Below are positions 39,435 to 47,372 of a stretch of 64,000 bases of DNA, piece by piece. A model generated the notes under the pieces. That model saw only the letters and a program-made list of their open reading frames with translations. It searched no databases and had not been told where the DNA came from. The DNA is taken from contig NZ_BSOG01000001.1 of NCBI RefSeq assembly GCF_030160395.1, positions 152,117 to 216,116 on the forward strand, given 5' to 3'. The DNA is from Chitinimonas prasina. GTDB taxonomy: Bacteria > Pseudomonadota > Gammaproteobacteria > Burkholderiales > Chitinimonadaceae. Made by a program: the position numbers and the translations under genes. Position 1 is the first letter of the stretch. Each line of letters begins with the position of its first letter.

Positions 39435-40520
39435 TTACAGATCCAGCACGACATTACCCACGGGTGCTGTGATGCACAGCCGTATGGTTTCGTCGGGCTT
39501 GGTGGAAATCTCGCCAGTACGCAGGTCGCGCACGGCGCCTTCGCGCTTTTGGCAGGTACAGGTATTGCAGATACCCATGCGGCAACCGCTGGCAGGCTTG
39601 AGGCCATGCGCCTCGGCTTGCTCAAGCAGGGTGCCGCCGGTACGGCCAGCCAGCTGCCGGCGTGCCCTGGCAAAGGTCAGCGTCACCGGCTTATCGTCTT
39701 CCAGGTGCCAGGTAGGCGGCGTAAACGACTCACAGGCCAGACCTTGCCAACCGCGCTGCTGCCATACCGCCTGCACTGCCTCGGTAAAACCATGGCTGCC
39801 ACAGGCGAACACCGCGCTGCCCTCGGCCTTGGGTACCAGGGCATCGAGCTGGGCGGCGCTGAAGCGTCCAGCCTGCTCCCCCGCCTGGGCTTGTTCCCCG
39901 GTGAGGCAGACATGCAGATGCAGGCCCGGGTAGGCCCGCAACTCGTCCAGATAAGCCATTTGGTTACGGTGGCGGCCGTAATAGAGCAGATTCAGCTCGC
40001 CCTGATAGCCACGGGCTTTGAGCTCGCGCAGCATGGCCAGGATGGGGGTAATGCCGCTGCCGGCAGCCAGGAACAGCAAACGGGGCGGCAAGGTATCGGG
40101 CAGCACGAAGTCGCCTTCGGCCTGGCCTATCTCCAGATAACCGATGGAGTCGGCCTCCTCGTGCAGCAGGCTGGAGACCAGGCCTTCCTTCAGGCGTTTG
40201 ATTGCGATCTCGATACGGCCATTGGCTGCCCGCATGGGGCTGTAGCGGCGGGTATGCCGCACGCCGTCTTTCTCCAGCGTCACGGCCACATGCTGGCCCG
40301 CGCGAAAACCACGCCAGTTACGGCTGGGCGATAGTGTCAGCACCACGGTGGCCTCGCCCTCCAGCCGGCGGGCCTTGAGCCGGGCGAATACCCGGCGCAA
40401 TTGCAGTTGGGGGTGCAGCAGGCGGCCGTAGTAATCAAATACGTCCTCGCGCAGAAAGGCGGCCAGCGGACGTGTCAGCGGCAGGGCGAGGTTGACGAGC
40501 GCAGCGGGGATAAGCGGCAT
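39435..40520 (-). CDS. Ferredoxin-type NAD(P)H oxidoreductase (desaturase redox partner)
   Basis: A 361-residue flavoprotein: an FAD-binding ferredoxin-reductase barrel (RRYSPMRAANG flavin motif ~95), an NAD-binding lobe (LFLAAGSGITPILAMLREL), and a C-terminal plant-type [2Fe-2S] ferredoxin with CRMGICNTC plus a distal Cys. This is the architecture of the DesC-type partner that supplies electrons to DesB. It starts 149 bases from the divergent TetR gene and is followed after 11 bases by the desaturase, so the two form an operon. The two palindromic sites upstream suggest DesT/FabR-type control. Confidence 0.92.
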   Translation of the reverse strand: MPLIPAALVNLALPLTRPLAAFLREDVFDYYGRLLHPQLQLRRVFARLKARRLEGEATVVLTLSPSRNWRGFRAGQHVAVTLEKDGVRHTRRYSPMRAANGRIEIAIKRLKEGLVSSLLHEEADSIGYLEIGQAEGDFVLPDTLPPRLLFLAAGSGITPILAMLRELKARGYQGELNLLYYGRHRNQMAYLDELRAYPGLHLHVCLTGEQAQAGEQAGRFSAAQLDALVPKAEGSAVFACGSHGFTEAVQAVWQQRGWQGLACESFTPPTWHLEDDKPVTLTFARARRQLAGRTGGTLLEQAEAHGLKPASGCRMGICNTCTCQKREGAVRDLRTGEISTKPDETIRLCITAPVGNVVLDL

Positions 40521-40535
40521 GTCTGAGATTGAGAA

Positions 40536-40551
40536 GTGAACAAGTGTTTAC
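40536..40551. promoter_or_regulatory. Putative FabR/DesT-type operator 1
   Basis: GTGAACAAGTGTTTAC, an imperfect palindrome with half-sites GTGAACA and TGTTTAC, 16 bases upstream of the reductase start. It resembles known FabR/DesT sites (GTGAAC-type half-sites) and lies in the divergent region with the TetR repressor gene. Confidence 0.65.
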
Positions 40552-40576
40552 CAAGATGCCAGTCAAATGCAACTCA

Positions 40577-40592
40577 GTCAACAGTTGTTCAC
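40577..40592. promoter_or_regulatory. Putative FabR/DesT-type operator 2
   Basis: GTCAACAGTTGTTCAC, half-sites GTCAACA and TGTTCAC, 41 bases centre-to-centre from operator 1 (about four helical turns). It lies between the divergent desaturase operon and the repressor gene. Confidence 0.65.
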
Positions 40593-40668
40593 TAAATATT
40601 CTACAGGCTGCCCCAAGGTAGCCGCCTTCTGCTACATTGCAGCGCAATTGCATGATTACCTTGGGTAT

Positions 40669-41316
40669 ATGACTTTGTTGATACGCGCAGAAAAGAAACA
40701 GCAGACCCGCCAGGCCCTGCTGGACGCCGCACTGACCCTGATGGCCGATGGCCAGGGTTTCAGCGCCGTCAGTCTGCGTGAAGTCACCCGTCAGGTGGGT
40801 ATCGTGCCGGCGGCCTTCTATCGCCACTTTCCCGACATGGACGCGCTGGGCCTCGCCCTGGTCGAACAGGTGAGTTCCACCTTCCGCGAGGCCATACGGC
40901 TGGTTCGCCGCAATGAGCTGGAACAATATGGTGCCATCCATGCTTCGGTACGCATATTTGCCGAGTACGTGGTGGCCTACCGCCAGCACTTCCTGTTTCT
41001 GGCGCGGGAGCAATACGGCGGCTCAGCCGCCGTGCGGCAGGCCATCAACGCCATGCAGCGTGATTTCATTACCGATCTGGAGGCGGACCTGGCACTCAGC
41101 CCTCGGCTCAGTCATCTGGGCCCGGAAGACTACGAAGTCCTGGCCAGCCTGGTGGTGAAAACGGTATTCACCACCCTGCCCGAGCTGATCAACCCGCATG
41201 AATCCGATCAGCCCGACAGCCGCAGCCCGGCTCATCAATTGGAAGACAAACTGCGCTTTATCCTGATCGGCGCCAAGCACTGGCGTGGCATCAAGGCACG
41301 CACGGACGGCGACTGA
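40669..41316 (+). CDS. TetR-family repressor, FabR/DesT-like
   Basis: A 215-residue TetR regulator. The N-terminal HTH (AEKKQQTRQALLDAALTLMADGQGFSAVSLREVTRQVGIVPAAFYRHFPDMDALG) closely follows the FabR/DesT pattern, including TFREAIRLVRRN after it. FabR and DesT sense membrane acyl-CoA unsaturation and repress desaturase genes. The divergent desaturase/reductase operon and the two palindromic sites between them fit autorepression plus desaturase control. A longer frame to 40567 reads through the operators and is rejected. The gene ends only five bases before the convergent flagellin stop. Confidence 0.88.
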   Translation: MTLLIRAEKKQQTRQALLDAALTLMADGQGFSAVSLREVTRQVGIVPAAFYRHFPDMDALGLALVEQVSSTFREAIRLVRRNELEQYGAIHASVRIFAEYVVAYRQHFLFLAREQYGGSAAVRQAINAMQRDFITDLEADLALSPRLSHLGPEDYEVLASLVVKTVFTTLPELINPHESDQPDSRSPAHQLEDKLRFILIGAKHWRGIKARTDGD

Positions 41317-41321
41317 CCCCG

Positions 41322-42143
41322 TCAGGATCGAAGCAAGGACAATACCGCACGCGGCTGGGCATTGGCCTGCGCCTGCATGGCAATGCCGGCCTGGGTACGG
41401 ATATTGGCAGCGGCCAGATCCGCCGATGTTTTGGCATAGTCGGTATCGCCAATGCGGCTTTTCGCCGCCGACAGGTTTTCGCTGCTGTTGCGCAGGGCAT
41501 CAATGCTGGCGCCAAAGCGGCTGCTCACGGCGCCCAGGGTGGCGCGCTGCTGGCTCAAGGTGCCAATATCGGCGTCGATGCGGCCCAAGGCCTGCTGTGC
41601 CTTGGCCGGGCTGGACAAATCAACCCGTCCTGCGGCACTGGCCACCACGCCGGATGACAGATCGCCCAGTGCCAGATTGATCTCATTGCCCGCATTGGGC
41701 CCCGCCTGAAAGCGCAAGGTATTACCCTGGAACAGGGCCTGGCCATTGAAGTTGGCGCTGGAGAGGGTATCGGCACTGGCCTGGCTTAGCGCATCCGCCT
41801 CACTTTGCAGGGCCGCCCTGTCCTGCGCGTTCAGGGTGCCATTGCCGGCCTGCACCGCCAGTTCGCGGATACGTTGGCTATTGTCGCCCACGCTGCTCAA
41901 AGCGCCCTCGGCCGTTTGCGCCAGCGATATCCCATCGCTCAGATTGCGCGCAGCCTGGTTGCTACCGGTAATCTGCGCGGCAAAGCGCTCGACGATGGCG
42001 CTGGCCGCGGCATCGACCGCTGCGCTGGTCAACCGTTTGCCCGACGACAACTGCCCCAAGGCCAGTCCCTGGGCATCACGGCTGGGCTGTAGATTGCGCT
42101 GCGCATTGAGCGCAGGCAGGTTGCTGGCTATACCCTTGATCAT
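41322..42143 (-). CDS. Short flagellin
   Basis: A 273-residue flagellin retaining the conserved N-terminal D0/D1 (LNAQRNLQ ... LSSGKRLTSAAVDAAA, then SLAQTAEGALSSV, NSQRIRELAVQAGNGTL) and C-terminal (IGDTDYAKTSADLAAANI ... SLLRS) coiled-coil regions but lacking most of the variable D2/D3. That makes it a minimal flagellin, as in some alphaproteobacteria and betaproteobacteria with short or multiple flagellins. A GGGGAG ribosome site precedes the ATG. No sigma-28 promoter and no other flagellar genes are adjacent, which is odd for a flagellin. Confidence 0.9.
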   Translation of the reverse strand: MIKGIASNLPALNAQRNLQPSRDAQGLALGQLSSGKRLTSAAVDAAASAIVERFAAQITGSNQAARNLSDGISLAQTAEGALSSVGDNSQRIRELAVQAGNGTLNAQDRAALQSEADALSQASADTLSSANFNGQALFQGNTLRFQAGPNAGNEINLALGDLSSGVVASAAGRVDLSSPAKAQQALGRIDADIGTLSQQRATLGAVSSRFGASIDALRNSSENLSAAKSRIGDTDYAKTSADLAAANIRTQAGIAMQAQANAQPRAVLSLLRS

Positions 42144-42287
42144 GGCTCGCTCCCCCGCTGAATATCTCGCTTGGAACGAGCTTAGGCCAGCCAGTTGCAG
42201 GCTGTGGCAACTAGCCGACTAGCGGGTAGGCACCCTGAACGGCCGCCATGGCCGACAAGCTACCCACCCACAGGCTGAGCCTGCCCT

Positions 42288-42719
42288 TTACTCCAGGCCC
42301 TTGGCCAGCGCCGCTACCGATTGCGCATCCGGGAGATGCGCCAGGGAGCTGAGGAAGGCCACGCGTACCTCGGCAGTCCGCTCCTGCACCACGGCCTCGG
42401 GCAAACCCAACTGGGCCGCGATAGCGGCGATCGCGACCTTCTCTTCTGCGCTGTAGTGGCCATCGGCAAAGGCACAGGCCAGGCACAGGTCCAATACCAG
42501 CTGCTTGTGCCCGGCCGAGGCAAACAGCCCAGCTGCGAAGGCTTCGGTGGTATTGGCATCGAACGCCCCCAGGGCGGGTTCAGCCTGCTGCCAGAAGCCG
42601 CTGATCAGGCTTGATTCCGCCGGGTGCAGGCCATGCGAGCGGGCCACCTGCAACATGGCCAGACAGCTGGATTTGACCTGTTCGGCAGAAAACGCGGGCA
42701 AGGTTTGATCGATAAACAT
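42288..42719 (-). CDS. TerB-like protein of the PspA/AAA operon
   Basis: A 143-residue all-helical protein. The core (about 60-125) has the TerB/DjlA N-terminal signature of acidic helices: LVLDLCLACAFADGHYSAEEKVAIAAIAAQLGL. In TerB these acidic residues bind metal and the protein associates with the inner membrane. It is the last gene of the six-gene operon, nine bases after the AAA ATPase stop, with a strong GAGGAG site. TerB domains are known to co-occur with PspA-like and AAA genes. The operon context makes a membrane-stress role likely. Confidence 0.78.
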   Translation of the reverse strand: MFIDQTLPAFSAEQVKSSCLAMLQVARSHGLHPAESSLISGFWQQAEPALGAFDANTTEAFAAGLFASAGHKQLVLDLCLACAFADGHYSAEEKVAIAAIAAQLGLPEAVVQERTAEVRVAFLSSLAHLPDAQSVAALAKGLE

Positions 42720-42728
42720 GAAGTCTCC

Positions 42729-44531
42729 TCAATGAATGATGTGCTGCAGTTGTAGCAACTGCGCTTGCATGGCTTCGGTGCTCAGGTCTTGCAGATGGGC
42801 GGGCAACCAGGATCGGCGTGAGCATTCCAGCGCCGCCAGCAACTCCATGTAACGAACCATATTCCTGTCCTGCGGCGGCATGAAGTCGGCCACCGCCTGC
42901 TCGAACTGTTCGGCACTGATGCTGCTGCCCTGGTCGCTGACGCTGGCCGCAGCCAGCAGCACCACGGCCTCAAGATCGGCATTGGAATACCCGGCCAGCG
43001 GCGTACAGGCTTGCAGGCGCTGTGCATCGGTAGCCACCCAGGACATACCGTGCCGCGCCAGCAGTGCGCCTACAATTTCGACCCGCTCGGCGTCGGTCTG
43101 GGCGTAGAAAAACGGTAATTTGACGTCCAGCCGGCCTGGCCGCTTGATATCGATATCGAGCTTGTCCGGCCGGTTGGTCATCATGATGAACAGCACGCGC
43201 CCACGGTTTTCAGGTTCGGACATAAACGTCTTCAAGCGGGCAATCACGCGAGAGCTGGTGCCGCCATCGCTGTCTTCGCTACGTGAGCCAAAGCTGCGAT
43301 CACCCTCGTCTATCACCAGCGCTACCGGCCCCATGACCTTGACCATGGCCAGTACCCGCTCAAGGTTGGACTCGGTGGCACCTACCCATTGCGAGCGGAA
43401 ATTCTTCAGCATGACGCCGTTGAGACCCGCCTCTTTCAGGAAGGCCTTGATCACAAAGGTCTTGCCCGACCCCATGGGGCCGACTGCCAGTAGCCCCATG
43501 GGCGCCCGGCGTATGTCACCTTCTCGCAGCGCCTTGGCCACGCGTGCCAGCTCGGTCTTGATGGCAGCATTGCCACCAACCACTTCCAGGCCATGCCGGG
43601 GCTCGATGAACTCGATCAGGCCCGAGCATTCCTTTTCCAGGATTTCGCGCTTGCGGCGACGGATGACCGCCATCACCTCGTCTTCACCCTCCTCGTGTTC
43701 CTCAGGGGTGGCCGGTGCAATCAGGGCACGGATGGCCTGCCTGCTCATGCCTGCCGTCACCCGGGCGAACTCCTGGGCACGGCTTGCAGCATCGGGACTT
43801 TCACCGAGCAGCCCGGCGATATAGCTGCGCCGCGCCGCCTCATCCAATCCATCGGCACGGCCGTGGTCGCTGACGATGCTGGATATCTGCACCAGACGCA
43901 GACCAGCCGTCTGCTCCGCAATGCGGGTGCGCTGCTCGGCCGACAAGGCCGGGGCGAATTGGGCGATGGCCTCGGTGCGGGCAGCCTCGTCCGGCAAACC
44001 CAGGTCGATGGCGATAATGCGTGGATTGCTCAGCAGCGAGGGCGCCAGCGAGGTCAGTGTCTCGGCCACCAGGATGATGATTGCATCGGACCTGCCCAGC
44101 GCCTCGTCCAGAGACCAGCGATGGAGGGTAGTGACGGCAGCCCGCTCTTCAAAGGACAGATGGTGCGTCTCGGCAGCCGGGAACAGGGTCTCGGCATAGG
44201 GCACCACCACAGCCGTATTGTGGTGGGTGCGCATATGGCTCTCCAGGTACTGGAGGGCGCCACCCAGGCCTTTCTCCTGCAGGCCATCGAGCGAGGGCAA
44301 GGCCCGCTGGCTGCGCACTATCCTCACCCCCTGGGCCAGGCTCAGCTCCAGCAGGCTGTCCTTCTTGGCCAGCATGCTGTCCAGCACACGGGGCAGCGCA
44401 GCGTAGTCCTTGCCCAGCGGGTAGCTGTCGAACACATTGCCATGCAGGACAAAGACATTGGCCTCGCCCGCCAGATAGCGCTCACGCAGGATGTCGGCCC
44501 AGGCCGGCATTTTGATCGGTTCCGCGCTCAT
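42729..44531 (-). CDS. AAA+ ATPase of the PspA-containing operon
   Basis: A 600-residue AAA+ protein. The N-terminal ~280 residues contain a nucleotide-fold-like region with an early VFVLHGNVFDSYPL segment and a degenerate first AAA-like module. A full AAA module follows from ~315: Walker A GPMGSGKT (~350), Walker B VALVIDEGD (~408), sensor region LFIMMTNRPDKLD and arginine-finger-type RPGRLD. It resembles FtsH/Vps4-type AAA modules rather than the bacterial enhancer-binding PspF type. It has no HTH, protease site or membrane helix. It sits 15 bases downstream of PspA and nine upstream of the TerB-like gene, implying a shared function. Confidence 0.85.
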   Translation of the reverse strand: MSAEPIKMPAWADILRERYLAGEANVFVLHGNVFDSYPLGKDYAALPRVLDSMLAKKDSLLELSLAQGVRIVRSQRALPSLDGLQEKGLGGALQYLESHMRTHHNTAVVVPYAETLFPAAETHHLSFEERAAVTTLHRWSLDEALGRSDAIIILVAETLTSLAPSLLSNPRIIAIDLGLPDEAARTEAIAQFAPALSAEQRTRIAEQTAGLRLVQISSIVSDHGRADGLDEAARRSYIAGLLGESPDAASRAQEFARVTAGMSRQAIRALIAPATPEEHEEGEDEVMAVIRRRKREILEKECSGLIEFIEPRHGLEVVGGNAAIKTELARVAKALREGDIRRAPMGLLAVGPMGSGKTFVIKAFLKEAGLNGVMLKNFRSQWVGATESNLERVLAMVKVMGPVALVIDEGDRSFGSRSEDSDGGTSSRVIARLKTFMSEPENRGRVLFIMMTNRPDKLDIDIKRPGRLDVKLPFFYAQTDAERVEIVGALLARHGMSWVATDAQRLQACTPLAGYSNADLEAVVLLAAASVSDQGSSISAEQFEQAVADFMPPQDRNMVRYMELLAALECSRRSWLPAHLQDLSTEAMQAQLLQLQHIIH

Positions 44532-44546
44532 GATCCGGCTCCCGCC

Positions 44547-45254
44547 TTAGAGGGTTTTGCTACCTGCAGCCTTGGCGGCCTGGGCTTCCTTCAGCTTTTC
44601 CAGCGTGGCGCGGGCCGAGATGGCGCCGCTGGACACCCGCAGCTGTGCCAGCTTGTTGTCCAGGTCCGAATCGGCCAGTTCGGCGCCGAGCTTGGCGCGG
44701 GCCGCCGTGTTGTTGATGTGCTCGCGGACATTATCCAGCGCCCGTACATCCGCCTCCACCGACAGCCCCTCCAGTTGATCCTGAATCTGGATACGGGCCT
44801 GCGCACTCTGCAGCTTGGCCAGCATGGAATCCCGCTCGTCCTTCAACTTGGCGATCTCGGCCTTCATGCTGTTGAGAGAGGACTTGGCTTCCTCGGCATC
44901 GCGGCGCGACTGCTCAAACTCTACCGACAGCGAGGCTATCGACGCCTCCAGCGCCTCCTTCTTCTGTATCAGCACCACGGCCAGGTCATCCTGCCCGGTG
45001 GCTACCGCTGCCTCCAGGTCAGCCGCCACCCGCTTCAGTTCCTCGCCTTGCTTGTTGAGGCAGGAATCGATGTCTTCGCGCCGACGCAGGACGGCAGCAG
45101 TGACATCCTTGAGCTTGGCATACTTGGACACCATGGCATCAATGCGATTCTGGTAGGCGATCTCCGGGTGCTCCTTTTCCACATCCTGTATCCACAAAGA
45201 CATGAAACCCTTGAACAGATTGCCTACCCGCGAGAAGAAGCTGATGTCGGACAT
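44547..45254 (-). CDS. PspA/IM30-family (ESCRT-III-like) membrane-remodelling protein
   Basis: A 235-residue protein predicted to be almost wholly helical coiled coil, as in PspA/Vipp1. The N terminus begins with FFSRVGNLFKGFMSLWI, a likely membrane-binding amphipathic helix. Long heptad-patterned helices follow (YAKLKDVTAAVLRRREDIDSCL, then LSVEFEQSRRDAEEAKSSLNSMKAEIAKLK). PspA-family proteins bind stressed inner membranes and polymerise like ESCRT-III. Here the partners are a AAA ATPase, a TerB-like protein and a two-TM protein, not PspB/C/F. The family call rests on architecture and context; sequence identity to PspA itself is modest by eye. Confidence 0.78.
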   Translation of the reverse strand: MSDISFFSRVGNLFKGFMSLWIQDVEKEHPEIAYQNRIDAMVSKYAKLKDVTAAVLRRREDIDSCLNKQGEELKRVAADLEAAVATGQDDLAVVLIQKKEALEASIASLSVEFEQSRRDAEEAKSSLNSMKAEIAKLKDERDSMLAKLQSAQARIQIQDQLEGLSVEADVRALDNVREHINNTAARAKLGAELADSDLDNKLAQLRVSSGAISARATLEKLKEAQAAKAAGSKTL

Positions 45255-45292
45255 GATTTTCCTTCCTGATTGTTCAATGTAAGGCGCTATGA

Positions 45293-46147
45293 CTAACGAG
45301 CCGAGCGGACGCTTGCGGCGTCGCCCGTGCGTTTCGTGGTTGGGCTGGGTATGGCGCCCGAAATATCCTCGGCAATCTCCGACTCAATGTCCTGCCGCAG
45401 ACGCAGGCTGGCGATGGCACCGCTAAGGCGTGCGCCATCGTTCTGTGTGCTCTCGCCCATGACGATCTGGTAAATCTCGGCCAGTTGGTCGGGCAAGGCG
45501 ACGATGGCAGCCTCAATTGCCGTGCGCTTGCTGAGCATGCGCTGATGCCGGGCAATCAAAGCCTCATACTCGTCCCGCGCCCGTTCAAGCTGGCGGATAT
45601 CGCTACCGGGCCTGGGGTCGTCGATCTGGTTGACGATGTGGTCCAGCTTGCGATGTATATCCTTGAGATCTATCGCGCTGGTGCGCTCATCCATCACCAT
45701 CAGCGACAGATGCAGGCCCAAGTATTCGCTGGGCACATCCGCAATGCGTTCCAGATCCTCCAGCCTGAGCGTGCCCGGCTTCTTGCCCGCCAGTTCCAGC
45801 AGGCTGGCTACCTGCTGCGCAATGGCCCGGTGTCCTTCCTCATACTGGCGGAACTGACTGGGGCTGGAACAACGCCTGCGTATCTCCCCCATCACCCGCT
45901 GCGTATGCTCCACCCTATGCTGCTGGCCACGCCGGGTATCGGCCCAATGCCTGAACGTGGTCATGTCGGGCACGAACAGACAGGCCACGAACTCCAGCGC
46001 CAGCGTACCCAGCAAGGGGAATGCCGCCCCCAGCAAGCCATAGGGAAACGACAGGAAGACAGCCGTGGCCACCCCGCCCAGCATCAAACTGACATTGCCT
46101 GGGCTTTGCAGAAAATCCGATAAGTAGCTTGGCTTGTTATCACTCAT
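45293..46147 (-). CDS. Two-TM membrane protein with coiled-coil region, PspA operon
   Basis: A 284-residue protein. Two adjacent hydrophobic helices (about 18-60: VSLMLGGVATAVFLSFPYGLLGAAFPLLGTLALEFVACLFV) anchor it in the inner membrane. A ~200-residue cytosolic helical region follows, with DMTTFRHWADTRRGQQHRVEHTQRV and, later, a coiled coil (LERARDEYEALIARHQRMLSKRTAIEAAI). It is positioned as a plausible membrane receptor for the PspA-like protein. It starts nine bases after the LysM protein stop and ends 38 bases before the PspA-like gene. No named family recognised. Confidence 0.7.
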   Translation of the reverse strand: MSDNKPSYLSDFLQSPGNVSLMLGGVATAVFLSFPYGLLGAAFPLLGTLALEFVACLFVPDMTTFRHWADTRRGQQHRVEHTQRVMGEIRRRCSSPSQFRQYEEGHRAIAQQVASLLELAGKKPGTLRLEDLERIADVPSEYLGLHLSLMVMDERTSAIDLKDIHRKLDHIVNQIDDPRPGSDIRQLERARDEYEALIARHQRMLSKRTAIEAAIVALPDQLAEIYQIVMGESTQNDGARLSGAIASLRLRQDIESEIAEDISGAIPSPTTKRTGDAASVRSAR

Positions 46148-46156
46148 CGCAGCGCA

Positions 46157-47347
46157 TCAGCCCTTGGGGATGACCAGCTTCTGGCCGACCTGGATCAAGT
46201 CGGGATTGGGCAGGTTGTTGCGGACCTCGATCTCGGCATAACGTGCCTTGTTACCCAGCAGGCGGGTAGCGATGATGGACAGGGTATCGCCCGGCTTGAC
46301 CACATAGACCGTCTCGTTGCCATTGGCGCCAGCGACACGACCCAGATTGTTGCTGATGAAATACTTGCGCAGCAGATCCAGGTATTCGGGCGACTGCTTG
46401 ACCTTGCTGATGGCGGTATTGAGGTTCTGCAGCAGCTCGGCATCGCCCTTGCGGACACCAATCTTGTAACGCACATCCGATTGCGGCAGCTTGGCAACCG
46501 CAAACACCAGGTCGGTGCCGGCAATTTCGGCCACGCCGAAGGGGTAGTCATAAATCAGGGCATCCACCTGGCCCGATTGGATGGCACGCTTGATCCAGTC
46601 ACGCTCGCCATTGGTGCTGGCATCGCTCAGCTCGACAATCTGCGCACCACGGAAATTCTGCTGGGCATAGGCCCTGGCATCCGGGTCGCCCTGCAGCACC
46701 CCTACCTTTTTACCGGCCAGGTCGCTGACGCCGCGTACCGACGAATTCGCCGCTGTGATCAGCGAATAGCCGAAGTCGCTGACATAAGGCACCGTGTAGA
46801 CCACCCCAGGCTGGTCACCGTCGGCAAAGGTCAGGCCATCGATGGCGATGTCCACCACCGGGTTGCCGCGGCTGTCGTTCTTGGTAAGTTGCTCCGGCAC
46901 TGCAGGATAGGTGTCGACGATATGGTCGGTATCCAGCACGATCTTGGGATGCTGCTTGGTGAATTCCGATTGGGCAAACAGCAGCTTCATGAAATCCACA
47001 TTGAAGCCCTTGGGCGCACCGTTCTCCAGCGCAAAAAAGGGCTTGGCGGGCGACTGCACGCTGACGCGGACCACGCCTTTCTCGATAATGCTGCGATAGG
47101 AATTGAACCCCGACTGTTGTGCAGCAGGGCTGGCAACCGGTGCGGGCGTGGCAGCCGCCACGGGTGCATCCGCCCCGGGTGCATCCGCCCCGGGTGCCGA
47201 CGCTGGCGTGCTGGCAGGTGCCGCAGCCGCATCCACGGCTTCGGCAGGTGCCGCTGCCTTGTTCTTGTACAGGTTCCAGCCCACGGATCCCAGGCCAGCC
47301 AACACGATCAGCGACAACAGGCCTTTTGACAGGGGGGTCAGTTTCAT
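46157..47347 (-). CDS. Membrane-anchored solute-binding (SBP_bac_3) protein with C-terminal LysM
   Basis: A 396-residue envelope protein. One N-terminal membrane anchor (~9-25) is followed by a Pro/Ala-rich linker with a short tandem repeat (GADAP twice). A family-3 solute-binding domain follows (~75-335): GVVRVSVQSPAKPFFALENGAPKGFNVDFM and VDIAIDGLTFADGDQPG at the cleft, and DALIYDYPFGVAE later. A LysM domain (~345-396, VYVVKPGDTLSIIATRLLG ... LIQVGQKLVIPKG) should bind peptidoglycan. It appears designed to sense a periplasmic ligand while linking membrane and wall. It lies within the PspA operon. ATG 47347 (AAGGA) is preferred. Confidence 0.85.
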   Translation of the reverse strand: MKLTPLSKGLLSLIVLAGLGSVGWNLYKNKAAAPAEAVDAAAAPASTPASAPGADAPGADAPVAAATPAPVASPAAQQSGFNSYRSIIEKGVVRVSVQSPAKPFFALENGAPKGFNVDFMKLLFAQSEFTKQHPKIVLDTDHIVDTYPAVPEQLTKNDSRGNPVVDIAIDGLTFADGDQPGVVYTVPYVSDFGYSLITAANSSVRGVSDLAGKKVGVLQGDPDARAYAQQNFRGAQIVELSDASTNGERDWIKRAIQSGQVDALIYDYPFGVAEIAGTDLVFAVAKLPQSDVRYKIGVRKGDAELLQNLNTAISKVKQSPEYLDLLRKYFISNNLGRVAGANGNETVYVVKPGDTLSIIATRLLGNKARYAEIEVRNNLPNPDLIQVGQKLVIPKG

Positions 47348-47372
47348 ATTCACATTCCTTGGATAAGGGATA

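Noticed and set aside
42144-42287. Sigma-28 promoter for the flagellin gene
   Set aside because: No TAAA ... GCCGATAA-like pair is visible upstream of the flagellin start.
47161-47197. Short 15-bp tandem repeat in the linker of the SBP-LysM gene
   Set aside because: Only two full units; a normal feature of Ala/Pro-rich linkers rather than a mobile or regulatory repeat.
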